DNA of 42,467 bases from an uncultured Lachnospiraceae bacterium (lineage in GTDB: Bacteria; Bacillota; Clostridia; Lachnospirales; Lachnospiraceae), in assembly GCA_947174665.1 (NCBI GenBank), contig CAMWJV010000013.1, positions 1 through 42,467 on the forward strand. Direction: 5' to 3'. Both the position numbers and the translations under genes were made by a program. Positions 9,005-17,653 of this stretch are shown here, in pieces. The first letter of the stretch is position 1. The number at the start of each line of letters is the position of its first letter. The notes under the pieces are model-generated. The model saw nothing but the letters and a program-made list of their open reading frames with translations, was not told the origin of the DNA and ran no database searches.

Positions 9005-10603
9005 ATGAGTGAGAACGGTAAGAACAAAAGGGAATGGGTGAAAACGGCAGCCATTATATTCTTGTCAGTGATGCTTGTGCTGACATTTTTCGCCAATAGC
9101 ATAATGAACTACTCCCTTCCGGAAGTGGCCACCAGTTATGTGCAGTCCGGCAGCATTACGGCGAAGATCCGAGGCACCGGCACGGTGGAGAGCGGCGATC
9201 CGTATGAAGTGAAGGTCACTGAGTCCAGAAAGGTCTCCAGTGTGGCTGTCTCGGTAGGGCAGACGGTGCAGAAGGGTGATGTGCTCTTTTACCTGGAGGA
9301 TGCTGAGAGCGAAGAGCTGAAGGCAGCCAAGTCAGCGCTGGAAGAAGCTCAAAAAAAGTATGAGCTTGCAGTGCTCACAGCCGAGATTTCTTCCTCAAAC
9401 ATTTTTTCCGCTAATGAGAACGTTTCTTCCGAAGTTTATCGCCAGCAGATTACAAACGCTCAGGCGGCGGTACAGAGAGCCGAGAAGGCATACAATGCGG
9501 CGATTGATGCAGTAACGGCGGCTGAGGCGGCAGTTGTCCCTTATCAGCAGCAGGTTGATCAGCTGACCCAGAAAATTTCGGATTACAGGGCACAGGTAAG
9601 CTATGAGAGTTCTCAGGATGTGGCAGCCCGGGATGATGCAAGAATCAAAGCAGCAGAGGATAAACTCAATGCTGTTGTATCAGGGGGGGACGCGGCAACT
9701 GTTGAGAATGCGCGAAAAGAGCTGGCTGATGCACAGAATGCCAAGGCAGCCCGGCAGACAACAATTGTCAATCTGAATGCCGCGGCGGCGGATATGGAGC
9801 TTCAGAAATACAGTTTAGAGAAGGATCTGGCAGCGGCTCAGGCAGTAGTGGCGGAGAAGAAAGCTGCAGTAGAAACGGCCAAGGCGGAATGGGATGAGAA
9901 AGAGGCGGATTTGAATAAGCTTGTTGGAAATATTGCCAATGTCATTAGTCTGGAGCAGATGCTGGATACAATTACCGAGGCACAGAAGCTTGTGGATGAA
10001 TTGAGCGCCAAGTCGTATGACGCAACCATAACCGCGGATATTTCAGGAACGGTCACTCAGATTAATGTGACGGCGGGAAACACTACTTCCGCATCTTCGC
10101 CCGTTGCGGTGCTGCAGCCGGAAGGAGCAGGCTATACTTTAAGCTTTTCTGTGACCAACGAACAGGCAAAACGGCTTTCTGTGGGCGACAGGGCGGATCT
10201 GGTGAATGCCTGGAGATATGATGATGTGGAAGTGACACTGGCAAGCATCAAGCCGGATAAGAACGATCCGAGCCAGAGGAAGCAGCTGACTTTTAATGTG
10301 ACGGGCAATGTCACCGCAGGTCAGACCTTTAATATTTCCGTAGGACAGAAAAGCGCCAACTATGATCTGACTGTACCCAACAGCGCCATTCGTGAGGACA
10401 GCAACGGTAAGTTTATTCTGATCGTGGAATCAAAGTCCAGTCCGCTGGGCGATCGCTATGTTGCCACCCGTGTGGATGTGGAGGTGCTGGCAAGCGATGA
10501 TACACAGTCCGCTATAAGCGGTGGTCTGAACGGATACGAGTATGTGATCACTACGTCTAACAAGCCTGTGGAAGCCGGCGATCTGGTGAGAATGCCTGAC
10601 TAA
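9005..10603 (+). CDS. HlyD/RND-type periplasmic-adaptor-like membrane fusion protein
   Basis: 532 residues from ATG 9005, which has a purine-rich GAGAGGGAAAGG site just upstream. An in-frame ATG at 8837 would add 56 residues encoded by the hairpin element and is rejected. One N-terminal membrane anchor (residues ~14-33) is followed by a half-lipoyl segment (SITAKIRGTGTVESGDPYEV, then VSVGQTVQKGDVLFYLED), a long Ala/Glu-rich coiled coil (~100-330), the second lipoyl half (ADISGTVTQINVTAGNTTSA), and a beta-barrel-like C-terminal region. Such adaptors work with MacB/FtsX permeases in Gram-positive export systems. The MacB-core-like protein immediately downstream fits that role, though no ATPase is adjacent. 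Confidence 0.87.
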   Translation: MSENGKNKREWVKTAAIIFLSVMLVLTFFANSIMNYSLPEVATSYVQSGSITAKIRGTGTVESGDPYEVKVTESRKVSSVAVSVGQTVQKGDVLFYLEDAESEELKAAKSALEEAQKKYELAVLTAEISSSNIFSANENVSSEVYRQQITNAQAAVQRAEKAYNAAIDAVTAAEAAVVPYQQQVDQLTQKISDYRAQVSYESSQDVAARDDARIKAAEDKLNAVVSGGDAATVENARKELADAQNAKAARQTTIVNLNAAAADMELQKYSLEKDLAAAQAVVAEKKAAVETAKAEWDEKEADLNKLVGNIANVISLEQMLDTITEAQKLVDELSAKSYDATITADISGTVTQINVTAGNTTSASSPVAVLQPEGAGYTLSFSVTNEQAKRLSVGDRADLVNAWRYDDVEVTLASIKPDKNDPSQRKQLTFNVTGNVTAGQTFNISVGQKSANYDLTVPNSAIREDSNGKFILIVESKSSPLGDRYVATRVDVEVLASDDTQSAISGGLNGYEYVITTSNKPVEAGDLVRMPD

Positions 10604-10643
10604 GGCTGGCTGACAATTAATCTTGATGGAAACGAGGCGGGCA

Positions 10644-11798
10644 ATGAGGAAATTAGTATTAAAAATCAGCGGAGTAGTCTCCTTCCTGTTCTTTTTGATC
10701 CTGCTCTTTGTGGCAAACAATCTGGGCAGGATGCAGGACTCCCAGACTATGGCGGAGCGGTGGAGTGAGAAAAAGGATGTAGCGCAGATCAGCTGTTTCT
10801 TCTCGGTGAATGCCGGGATTACAGAGGACAGGATAATAGAGTTTGAGCATTCCATAGATTCGGCGCTGACAGATGCTTCTGTGGTACAGGAATCGGAAAA
10901 TCCCGGCGCAAGGCTCTGGGCAGATGCGTACAGTGCGGATGGCAGGATCATGTTGTCCAGTGACAGGTCTTATTTGGAGGCGGATGCCATCGGTATCGGC
11001 GGAGATTTTTTCCTGTTTCATCCGCTGAAACTGCTTTCGGGCTCTTACTTTTCCGGAAATGATCTGATGCAGGACTACTGCATTATCGATCAGGATGCTG
11101 CATGGCAGCTGTTCGGCTCCAGCAATGTGGCGGGAATGACGGTTTCTATCGGCGGGATTCCCCACATGGTTATCGGCGTGGTAGAGCGGCCTGAGGGAAG
11201 ACTGGAGAAAGCAGCAGGGCTGGACGGAACGCTTGTCTATGTTTCCTATCAGACGCTGAAGGAACTCGGAAGCTGTAACGGAATCAACCACTATGAGATT
11301 GTGATGCCGGACCCGGTCACGAGTTTTGCCGAGAATTTTATCAGGGAGAAGCTCGGAACTTCTGAGAAAGAGACGGAGGTTCTGGAAAATACATCCCGCT
11401 ATTCCTTTCTATCCAGACTGAAACTGATTCCTGCATTCGGAACCAGGTCCATGAACGGCAGAGCGATCATCTATCCCTATTGGGAAAATATTGCCAGGGG
11501 ATATGAGGATATTCTGGCGGTGGTAACATTGTTTGAGTTGTTGTTTTTGCTGTATGCGATAGTGCTGGCGCTTGTCTTCTTCGGTATTTGGTGGAAGCAT
11601 AAGGGTTGGACGCTTAAGGATGTGTGGCTGTATCTGAAGGATAAGGCGGAGCGCCTGGGAGAGAAACTCAGGGCAAAGCGTCTGGAAAAGAAGAGGAATC
11701 CGGACGGAAGCACGGGTGAGATTAAGAGAACGCCGAAGAAAAAGGAGAGGACCAAAAAAAAGGAGAGGGCCCAAAAAAGGGAGGAGAAAGATTTATGA
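10644..11798 (+). CDS. MacB periplasmic-core-like membrane protein lacking the FtsX transmembrane bundle
   Basis: 384 residues from ATG 10644, preceded by GAGG at 10634-10637; ATG 10626 or TTG 10623 would add a few residues but lack a ribosome site. One membrane segment near residues 5-25 leads into an extracytoplasmic domain like the MacB periplasmic core. That domain contains ALTDASVVQESE, LLSGSYFSGND, CIIDQDAAWQLFGSSNVAGM and GIPHMVIGVVERPEG. One further membrane segment lies near 290-317, followed by a strongly basic tail rich in KKKERTKK. A standard MacB/FtsX permease has three C-terminal membrane helices and a cytoplasmic loop, which are absent here. It is probably an accessory partner of the HlyD-like protein. 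Its last 4 nt overlap the next gene. Confidence 0.68.
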   Translation: MRKLVLKISGVVSFLFFLILLFVANNLGRMQDSQTMAERWSEKKDVAQISCFFSVNAGITEDRIIEFEHSIDSALTDASVVQESENPGARLWADAYSADGRIMLSSDRSYLEADAIGIGGDFFLFHPLKLLSGSYFSGNDLMQDYCIIDQDAAWQLFGSSNVAGMTVSIGGIPHMVIGVVERPEGRLEKAAGLDGTLVYVSYQTLKELGSCNGINHYEIVMPDPVTSFAENFIREKLGTSEKETEVLENTSRYSFLSRLKLIPAFGTRSMNGRAIIYPYWENIARGYEDILAVVTLFELLFLLYAIVLALVFFGIWWKHKGWTLKDVWLYLKDKAERLGEKLRAKRLEKKRNPDGSTGEIKRTPKKKERTKKKERAQKREEKDL

Positions 11799-14383
11799 AA
11801 AAAGAATTTGTAAAAAAATGCCTGGCATTAGGGCTTGCAATTTTTATGACAGCAGGCCTCTGCGCCTGCGGCGGAGGGGGGAATGAGGCGGATCCCGCTC
11901 TTGCAAAGGAGAATGTCTACAGGCTGCAGGAGATTGAAATGCCTCAGTTATATGAGCCGAACAACGGCTATATGAACGTCCTGGGTTCTTCATACAGGGA
12001 TGGAAGAGTGAATCTGCTGATCATTGTCAGAGACTGGGGCGCTGAGGTTTACAACGAATATGATTATCGTCTGATTTCCATGAATGAGGATGGAAGTGAC
12101 CTTAAGATGGTAAACCTTGAGATTCCGGTTTCAGATGACGAGGAAGGCTGGGGAGATATTTGGGATGCTCCCGTGGAAGAGCCGCTGGATATTCCGGAAG
12201 CACCGGAAGAGGAAGAAAACGAAGAAGGAGAGGCATCGGAAAGTGAGGATGGCTCTGAAGCAGAGGAGCCGGAGGAAGTTCTGCCGGACGAGGATTACGG
12301 GATAGATTCTGACTATATGGGCAATAACATTTGGGAGTATACCAATTACAATCGATTTTCCATGGCGGCGGATGGAACAGTATATGCCATGAAGAACTAT
12401 CGTATGGAGGACTCGTCAGACCCGGATAATATTATCAGGAAATCGGAAAGCAGTGTATGCAGCTGGGATGACCAGGGGAAGATGCGCTGGGATATCAGCA
12501 TCGGAGAACTGGATGATTACACCTGGATCAGCGAAATGCTGGAGGGAGCGGACAAGGCGCTGTATCTGATTCTGGCGGTGAACAGTGAGGATTACAGCCA
12601 GACAGATTATTACAGGGTAAGAGTAGATATGGACGGCAACGTGGGTGAGCGGCAGAAACTTTCCGACGAAAGCCTGCAGGTCATCGCCAACAGTGGCCAG
12701 ACGGTTCCCAGAGGGGACGGTACAGTCTTTATATCCTTCAGCGACGAGGAGGATTGGACTAAGATGTTCTATACCTATTATGATGTGGTGGAAGACACCG
12801 TGGGTGAGATTAAGGAATTTCCTTCCTCCATTTCCTGGGCCTATGACTATAATGTGATGATACCGGGCGATTCCCATGACCTGATCTACACGGGGAACGG
12901 CGGCATCTATTACTGGGATCAGGGGAATGAGTCCGGACAGCTTATGGTGAACTACATTAACTCTGACCTGTACATCCAAAATGTCTATGGTATTGTTGAG
13001 CTGGATAAGGATTCTTTCCTGGGATTCTTTCAGGAGGATTGGGAGTCCGGCATCAAGGCAGGTATCTTTACCTATGTAAGGCCTGAGGACATTCAGGATA
13101 AGAAGGTGCTGGTGATGGCGGGCAACTATATAGACTCCGACCTGAAAAAGCGTGTCATTGAGTACAACAGGAATAACCCGGAGTACAGGATTGTCCTGAA
13201 GGAGTACAACACTTATAATTCCTATGAGGAATATATGGCGGGCTTCAACCAGCTGAACAATGACATTATTTCGGGCAATATGCCGGATATTCTGGTGAAC
13301 AGTGTTTATAACAGCCTGCCTATCAGCAACTACATCTCCAAAGGGCTGATTGCGGACATTGATAAGCTGATCAAGGAGGATGAGGAACTGTCAAAGGTGG
13401 AGTTCATGCAGAATGCCTTTGACGCTTACCGTGTAAAAGGAAAGCTGTACTATATCATCCCTGACTTTGAGATTTACACCGTGATAGCAAAGAAGTCTCT
13501 GGTGGGAGACAGGGAGACCTGGACCATGGAGGACATGCAGCAGGTACTGGCAAATCTGGGCAGTGAAACCAAGGCGTTCAGCGGTGAAACTACCCAAAAG
13601 AATTTCATCAACATGGTGATGCGGTACTGCGGCAATCAGTTTGTGGATGTGTCAACCGGAAAATGTGCCTTTAATACGGATGACTTTATCTCTATGATGG
13701 AATATGCGAAGACACTTCCTTCGGGTGAAGGGAATTCTGAGGGGGGGTATGATGAGGAGTACTGGGAGGATTACTGGAACAACTATGAGTCACAGTACAG
13801 GCAGAATAAGACTCTGCTGCTGGAAGCCAACTTCTGGAGGTTTGACAATCTGGCCTATACCATTAACGGCAGGATGGGAGAGGAGGTAAGCTATACGGGC
13901 TTCCCCACTGAGAGCGGCAACGGCTCCTATATCATGAGCAGCGAGACCTATGTTCTGTCTGCCAAGTCAAAGAACCTGGAAGAGGCATGGAATTTCATGC
14001 GGTACTATCTGACGGATGAGTATCAGGATAATGTGAATTACTTCCCGGTGCAGAAAGAAAAATTTTATGAGCAGTCCAAGAAAGCTACACAACTACCCAC
14101 ATATGAGTGGACCGACGAAAACGGAGAGACTCATGTGGAGGAGCAGGAGATGAGCATCTGGATGAACGGAGAGTCTGTCCCTTACGGACCTTTAACCCAG
14201 GAGCAGCTGGACGGGCTTATTGCCTTTATTGAATCCGTACACAATCCTTATTATTATAATGAGGAAGTCATGAACATCATCGAAGAGGAAATAGATGGCT
14301 TTTTCACGGGCCAGAAACCGGCTAAAGCTGTGGCTGATGTCATTCAGAGCAGAGTTCAGAACTACGTGGATGAGAATAACTGA
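11795..14383 (+). CDS. Large extracellular solute-binding lipoprotein (third family member)
   Basis: 862-residue lipoprotein with signal peptide and lipobox ending GLCAC followed by Gly residues. It shares the C-terminal binding-protein architecture of the two earlier paralogs (RNNPEYRIVLKEYNTYNSYE, SGNMPDILVN, a YTGFPTE segment, LEEAWNFMRYYL, and a terminal FFTGQKPAKAVADVIQSRVQ). The N-terminal half again has scattered DGxxY-type elements. An extremely acidic Glu/Asp/Ser stretch at about residues 110-165 looks like a disordered insert absent from the paralogs. The ATG overlaps the preceding stop by 4 nt and has GGGAGGAG before it. Ligand unknown. It may serve the same permease pair or a MacB-like complex. 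Confidence 0.85.
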   Translation: MKKEFVKKCLALGLAIFMTAGLCACGGGGNEADPALAKENVYRLQEIEMPQLYEPNNGYMNVLGSSYRDGRVNLLIIVRDWGAEVYNEYDYRLISMNEDGSDLKMVNLEIPVSDDEEGWGDIWDAPVEEPLDIPEAPEEEENEEGEASESEDGSEAEEPEEVLPDEDYGIDSDYMGNNIWEYTNYNRFSMAADGTVYAMKNYRMEDSSDPDNIIRKSESSVCSWDDQGKMRWDISIGELDDYTWISEMLEGADKALYLILAVNSEDYSQTDYYRVRVDMDGNVGERQKLSDESLQVIANSGQTVPRGDGTVFISFSDEEDWTKMFYTYYDVVEDTVGEIKEFPSSISWAYDYNVMIPGDSHDLIYTGNGGIYYWDQGNESGQLMVNYINSDLYIQNVYGIVELDKDSFLGFFQEDWESGIKAGIFTYVRPEDIQDKKVLVMAGNYIDSDLKKRVIEYNRNNPEYRIVLKEYNTYNSYEEYMAGFNQLNNDIISGNMPDILVNSVYNSLPISNYISKGLIADIDKLIKEDEELSKVEFMQNAFDAYRVKGKLYYIIPDFEIYTVIAKKSLVGDRETWTMEDMQQVLANLGSETKAFSGETTQKNFINMVMRYCGNQFVDVSTGKCAFNTDDFISMMEYAKTLPSGEGNSEGGYDEEYWEDYWNNYESQYRQNKTLLLEANFWRFDNLAYTINGRMGEEVSYTGFPTESGNGSYIMSSETYVLSAKSKNLEEAWNFMRYYLTDEYQDNVNYFPVQKEKFYEQSKKATQLPTYEWTDENGETHVEEQEMSIWMNGESVPYGPLTQEQLDGLIAFIESVHNPYYYNEEVMNIIEEEIDGFFTGQKPAKAVADVIQSRVQNYVDENN

Positions 14384-14412
14384 CGGAAACGGAATAGTAA
14401 AACATATAGAGG

Positions 14413-14443
14413 AACCTCCCGGCGGGAATGCCGGGAGGTTTTT
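14413..14443 (+). terminator. Intrinsic terminator of the binding-protein/adaptor cluster
   Basis: Perfect 11-bp stem AACCTCCCGGC (14413-14423) / GCCGGGAGGTT (14430-14440), 6-nt loop, continuing into a T-run to 14443. It ends the plus-strand cluster and abuts the stop of the convergent minus-strand gene. Confidence 0.92.
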
Positions 14444-14868
14444 CAGGTCAGTTTTATGGGGATTCCCTTCGATTCCAGATAATGCTCCAGAGTCAGCTCC
14501 CGGCCGTGCTCACGCAGCCAATTTTTATGTGTCTTATAGTCCGGCATGATGGAACCAACCATGTTCCAGAATTCTTTGGAATGATTCATGTGTGTCAGAT
14601 GACAGAGTTCATGGACTACAACATAATCCAACACTGTGGGCGGGGCAAAGATCAGCCGGTAATTGAAAGAGAGAGTACCCCGGGAGGAGCAGCTGCCCCA
14701 GCGGGTCTTCTGGTCCCGGATGGTGACAGATGTATAGCTGCCGCCGGTGAATTGATGATAATATGCGCAGCGCTGTTCAAATTGTGTCCTGGCGGCGCTG
14801 CGGTATCGTTTTTCCAGGGTTTCCAGGCGTTTTGTCTCCGCCTGAGTCAGGTAGATGATCCGGGGCAT
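14443..14868 (-). CDS. Short YgjP/M48-like metallopeptidase-domain protein
   Basis: 141 residues with the DUF45/YgjP signature: a KTRWGSCSSRGTLSFNYRL segment, then VVHELCHLTHMNHSKEFW, whose HELCH (HExxH) and downstream His/Glu are the expected zinc ligands, and a C-terminal DYKTHKNWLREHG. AAGGAG lies 5 nt before the ATG on the minus strand, so this start is good. The usual YgjP family length is about 220-240 residues. This protein lacks the N-terminal ~80 residues and keeps only the catalytic half, so it is either a compact family member or an old truncation. It is convergent with the upstream cluster and divergent from gpmI. Substrate unknown. Confidence 0.85.
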   Translation of the reverse strand: MPRIIYLTQAETKRLETLEKRYRSAARTQFEQRCAYYHQFTGGSYTSVTIRDQKTRWGSCSSRGTLSFNYRLIFAPPTVLDYVVVHELCHLTHMNHSKEFWNMVGSIMPDYKTHKNWLREHGRELTLEHYLESKGIPIKLT

Positions 14869-14937
14869 GAAGGCTCCTTTCTATAGTTGCTGTAAGTGTG
14901 TTCCCAACCTGTCGGCACTGATCCGCCCGCGCTGATC

Positions 14938-15082
14938 CGCCCGGCTTACCGTAGCAAGATTTTTCGGCGACAAGCTTTAGCTCGGGACTCCACACAGCGG
15001 ACGCATAAGTGACCGAAGTACGGCCACTAAAAGCCGGCGTTCCGTACGGTTGTTGATAGCCTCTGCTGCGGTAAGCCGGGCG
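14938..15082. other. Structured intergenic element bounded by 14-bp inverted repeats
   Basis: CGCCCGGCTTACCG (14938-14951) is perfectly inverted as CGGTAAGCCGGGCG (15069-15082), enclosing 117 nt. AGCA/TGCT three nt further in extends the pairing. Inside is a hairpin GTGaCCG/CGGcCAC at 15009-15027, and a GTACGG/CCGTAC pairing overlaps it. Just outside the left arm, CTGATCCGCCCG occurs twice in direct repeat, about 14914-14942. No ORF fits. It could be a structured RNA, a MITE-like element or a dispersed repeat. The rest of the 386-bp gap holds only the gpmI promoter. Confidence 0.6.
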
Positions 15083-15157
15083 TGCTTTGACTCAGTATAT
15101 CAGGCGGCGGGGAAAAATGCAAGGAAGCTAAGCATCGAAAAATTACCATAGTTGGTA

Positions 15158-15187
15158 TTGCATGGAAAATGCTTTCAGTGGTATAAT
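15158..15187 (+). promoter_or_regulatory. Sigma-A-type promoter of gpmI
   Basis: TTGCAT (15158-15163), 18-nt spacer, TATAAT (15182-15187). The predicted start near 15194 leaves a ~60-nt leader before the gpmI ATG. Confidence 0.7.
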
Positions 15188-15254
15188 GTAGCAAGTGCAG
15201 CAGGGAATCAAATAAAGTAAATGAATCAGTAGTGAAGTAAGGAGAAAAAGGGAA

Positions 15255-16826
15255 ATGAGCAGAAAACCAGTAGTTTTAATGATTTTGGACGGTTACGGCC
15301 TCAATGAAAAAGCGGCGGGAAATGCTATAGCCCAGGCGAAAACGCCCGTAATGGACAGGCTGATGAAGGAATATCCCTTCGTGAGAGGAAATGCCAGCGG
15401 CATGGCAGTGGGACTGCCTGAAGGGCAGATGGGCAATTCCGAGGTGGGACATTTGAATATGGGCGCAGGGCGTATCGTATATCAGGAGCTTACCAGGATT
15501 ACCAAGGAAATTCAGGATGGTACTTTTTTTGAGAATCCGGCGCTGTTGAAGGCGGTGGAGAACTGTAAAAAGAAGGGCAGTGCCCTGCATCTGATGGGAC
15601 TTTTGTCTGACGGCGGCGTACACAGTCACAATACACATCTGTACGGTCTGCTGGAGCTGGCGAAGAGAAACGGCCTGGAGAAGGTATATGTACATTGTTT
15701 CCTGGACGGGCGTGACACGCCTCCGGCAAGCGGCAAGGAATATGCAGAGGCACTGACGGCGGAGATGGAGAAAATCGGTGTGGGCAGGATTGCTTCCGTT
15801 ATGGGACGTTATTATGTGATGGACCGGGATAAGAACTGGGACCGCGTCAAGCTGGCCTACGATGCAATGACAAGGGGAGAAGGACTGACTGCAAACTGTG
15901 GCATCTGTGCCATTCAGGAGTCTTATGACAGGGAGGAGACGGACGAGTTTGTGAAGCCTACTCTGGCCATGGAGGATGGTAAGCCTGTGGCTACCGTGCA
16001 GGACGGGGATTCCATTATTTTCTTTAATTTCCGGCCCGACAGAGCGAGAGAGATATCCAGAGCTTTCTGTGATGATGACTTCCAGGGATTCGACAGGGGC
16101 CCCAGGAAGGATGTGACCTTTGTGTGTTTCTCCGATTATGACCCTACCATACCCAATAAGACCGTTGCTTTTGAAAAGCAGTCGGTGGATAATACCTTCG
16201 GCCAGTGGCTGGCTGCAAATAACTTAAAGCAGGCGCGTATCGCTGAGACTGAGAAATATGCCCACGTCACCTTTTTCTTTAACGGCGGTGTGGAGGAGCC
16301 CAATCCCGGTGAGGACAGAGTGTTGGTAAATTCTCCCAAGGACGTTGCAACCTACGATTTAAAGCCACAGATGAGCGCTCCTGAGGTATGCGAAAAGCTT
16401 TGTGAGGCGATTCGCTCCGGCAAATATGATGTCATCATCATCAACTTTGCAAATCCCGATATGGTAGGTCATACCGGTGTTCTGGAGGCTGCGGTGAAGG
16501 CTATCGAGACAGTTGACGAGTGTGTCGGAAAAGCTGTTGACGCTGTGAAGGAGGTGGACGGAGTCATGTTCATCTGTGCCGACCACGGAAATGCGGAGCA
16601 GCTGACTGATTACGAGACAGGCGAACCCTTCACGGCTCATACTACCAACCAGGTGCCCTTTATTCTGGTAAATTATGATGAGGCGTATGGTTTGCGGGAG
16701 GGTGGCTGCCTGGCGGATATTGTTCCTACCCTGATTCAGATCATGGGCATGAACCAGCCTGCAGAGATGACAGGAAAATCGCTGTTGATTCCCGCGAGCA
16801 ATGAGCCAAGTGCCATGCTTGCATGA
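15255..16826 (+). CDS. gpmI: 2,3-bisphosphoglycerate-independent phosphoglycerate mutase
   Basis: Interconverts 3- and 2-phosphoglycerate in glycolysis using two Mn ions and a phosphoserine intermediate. 523 residues, normal for the family. LMILDGYGLNEKAAGNAI carries the first metal-binding Asp (D12), and GQMGNSEVGHLNMGAG contains the nucleophile Ser62. RDTPPASG, SVMGRYYVMDRDKNWDR, FNFRPDRAREISRAF, FICADHGNAEQL and FTAHTTNQVPFILV are all family landmarks. GGAGAAAAAGGG precedes the ATG. It has its own promoter. Enolase, the next glycolytic step, lies 3.8 kb downstream but in a separate transcription unit. Confidence 0.97.
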   Translation: MSRKPVVLMILDGYGLNEKAAGNAIAQAKTPVMDRLMKEYPFVRGNASGMAVGLPEGQMGNSEVGHLNMGAGRIVYQELTRITKEIQDGTFFENPALLKAVENCKKKGSALHLMGLLSDGGVHSHNTHLYGLLELAKRNGLEKVYVHCFLDGRDTPPASGKEYAEALTAEMEKIGVGRIASVMGRYYVMDRDKNWDRVKLAYDAMTRGEGLTANCGICAIQESYDREETDEFVKPTLAMEDGKPVATVQDGDSIIFFNFRPDRAREISRAFCDDDFQGFDRGPRKDVTFVCFSDYDPTIPNKTVAFEKQSVDNTFGQWLAANNLKQARIAETEKYAHVTFFFNGGVEEPNPGEDRVLVNSPKDVATYDLKPQMSAPEVCEKLCEAIRSGKYDVIIINFANPDMVGHTGVLEAAVKAIETVDECVGKAVDAVKEVDGVMFICADHGNAEQLTDYETGEPFTAHTTNQVPFILVNYDEAYGLREGGCLADIVPTLIQIMGMNQPAEMTGKSLLIPASNEPSAMLA

Positions 16827-16848
16827 GCATTTGGCGAGTGCCGCGAGG

Positions 16849-16884
16849 GTCAACACCCCCGTTGTTTGCCGCGGGGGTGTTGAC
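16849..16884 (+). terminator. Strong hairpin after gpmI, no clear U-tract
   Basis: Perfect 13-bp stem GTCAACACCCCCG (16849-16861) / CGGGGGTGTTGAC (16872-16884) with a 10-nt loop, starting 22 nt after the gpmI stop. It is not followed by T residues, so it may be a leaky terminator or 3'-end stabiliser rather than a full intrinsic terminator. Confidence 0.55.
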
Positions 16885-16938
16885 TGAGAAGTAAAGTCTG
16901 CAAAAGAGGTATCCTGTAGAGGGAATGGAGCGAAGTGT

Positions 16939-17388
16939 ATGGCATTTATGTTCAGCGACAGCTTCGACGAGCTGGAAAGTATGCGCCTGAGTCTTAAGGT
17001 GCTTACAAAGGAACAGGGAAACGAGAAGGAGATACCGTATTATTGGTATGAGATCAGGCGGAAGCCGGATATGATCCCAATCGGTAAAGTAAGCATTAGA
17101 ATCGGCCAAAATTACCATTCCTACTATAACGGCAATATAGGCTATGAAATTGACGAGGCCTACAGAGGGCATCATTATGCACGGGAGGCAGCGGAACTGG
17201 TCCTGGATGTTGCCAGGTATCACGGGATAGAGAAGATTTATATCACCTGCGAAGAGGATAATGCTGCGTCTTACAGGACGATAGAGAGCCTGGGCGCCAG
17301 GCTGGCAGAAATTGCGGAGATTCCCGAAGATTACTTTGGATGGTATGAGGGGATTCCCAAACACAGAATTTATGAGCTGAAAATATGA
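16939..17388 (+). CDS. GNAT-family N-acetyltransferase
   Basis: 149 residues with a GNAT fold. A central beta strand NIGYEIDEAYRGHHYAREAA matches motif A (the Q/R-x-x-G-x-A acetyl-CoA loop appears as RGHHYA), followed by LVLDVARYHGIEKIYITCEE and DNAASYRTIESLGARL, the usual motif B region. The acceptor substrate cannot be inferred. The ribosome site is weak (GGAGCGAAG). It lies between gpmI and the aspartyl-tRNA synthetase leader; no clear functional link. Confidence 0.88.
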   Translation: MAFMFSDSFDELESMRLSLKVLTKEQGNEKEIPYYWYEIRRKPDMIPIGKVSIRIGQNYHSYYNGNIGYEIDEAYRGHHYAREAAELVLDVARYHGIEKIYITCEEDNAASYRTIESLGARLAEIAEIPEDYFGWYEGIPKHRIYELKI

Positions 17389-17471
17389 ATGATAAAGGAA
17401 TTGGCATATGTTTGAGATAATACGGACAACGCTTCACAGGGACGACGATAGGAAGCGCTTGTAGCGGTGGA

Positions 17472-17580
17472 GACCACGGCTGCAGGCGCTGCTTGTGATG
17501 CCGTGGTCCTTAAGAGATGATCTTACTGTGCTGAAAACAGGGACCATGGACTGTAGAGATACGGTTTATGGTCTCTTTTT
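17472..17580 (+). promoter_or_regulatory. Attenuator-like leader with competing hairpins and terminator, upstream of AspRS gene
   Basis: Segment 1 GACCACGGC (17472-17480) pairs perfectly with segment 2 GCCGTGGTC (17500-17508). Segment 2 (GTGGTCC, 17503-17509) can instead pair with segment 3 (GGACCAT, 17541-17547). Segment 3 (GGGACCAT, 17540-17547) also pairs with segment 4 (ATGGTCTC, 17568-17575) in a terminator whose inner stem ACTGTA/TACGGT closes a GAGA tetraloop and which runs into TTTTT (17576-17580). Three mutually exclusive stems are the usual logic of transcription attenuation. A simpler reading is a plain terminator for the GNAT gene. Confidence 0.55.
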
Positions 17581-17653
17581 GTTGCAGTCTGTGTAATTTA
17601 TCTGAATGGTGCTGGCCAGGGGCTGACGCCTGAATGTGAAAGAAGGTGATATT

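Noticed and set aside
17461-17510. T-box riboswitch for the AspRS gene
   Set aside because: GGTGGAGACC resembles the T-box sequence, but the UGGN base does not match the tRNA-Asp/Asn discriminator, and fewer than 90 nt precede it, too short for a normal specifier stem.
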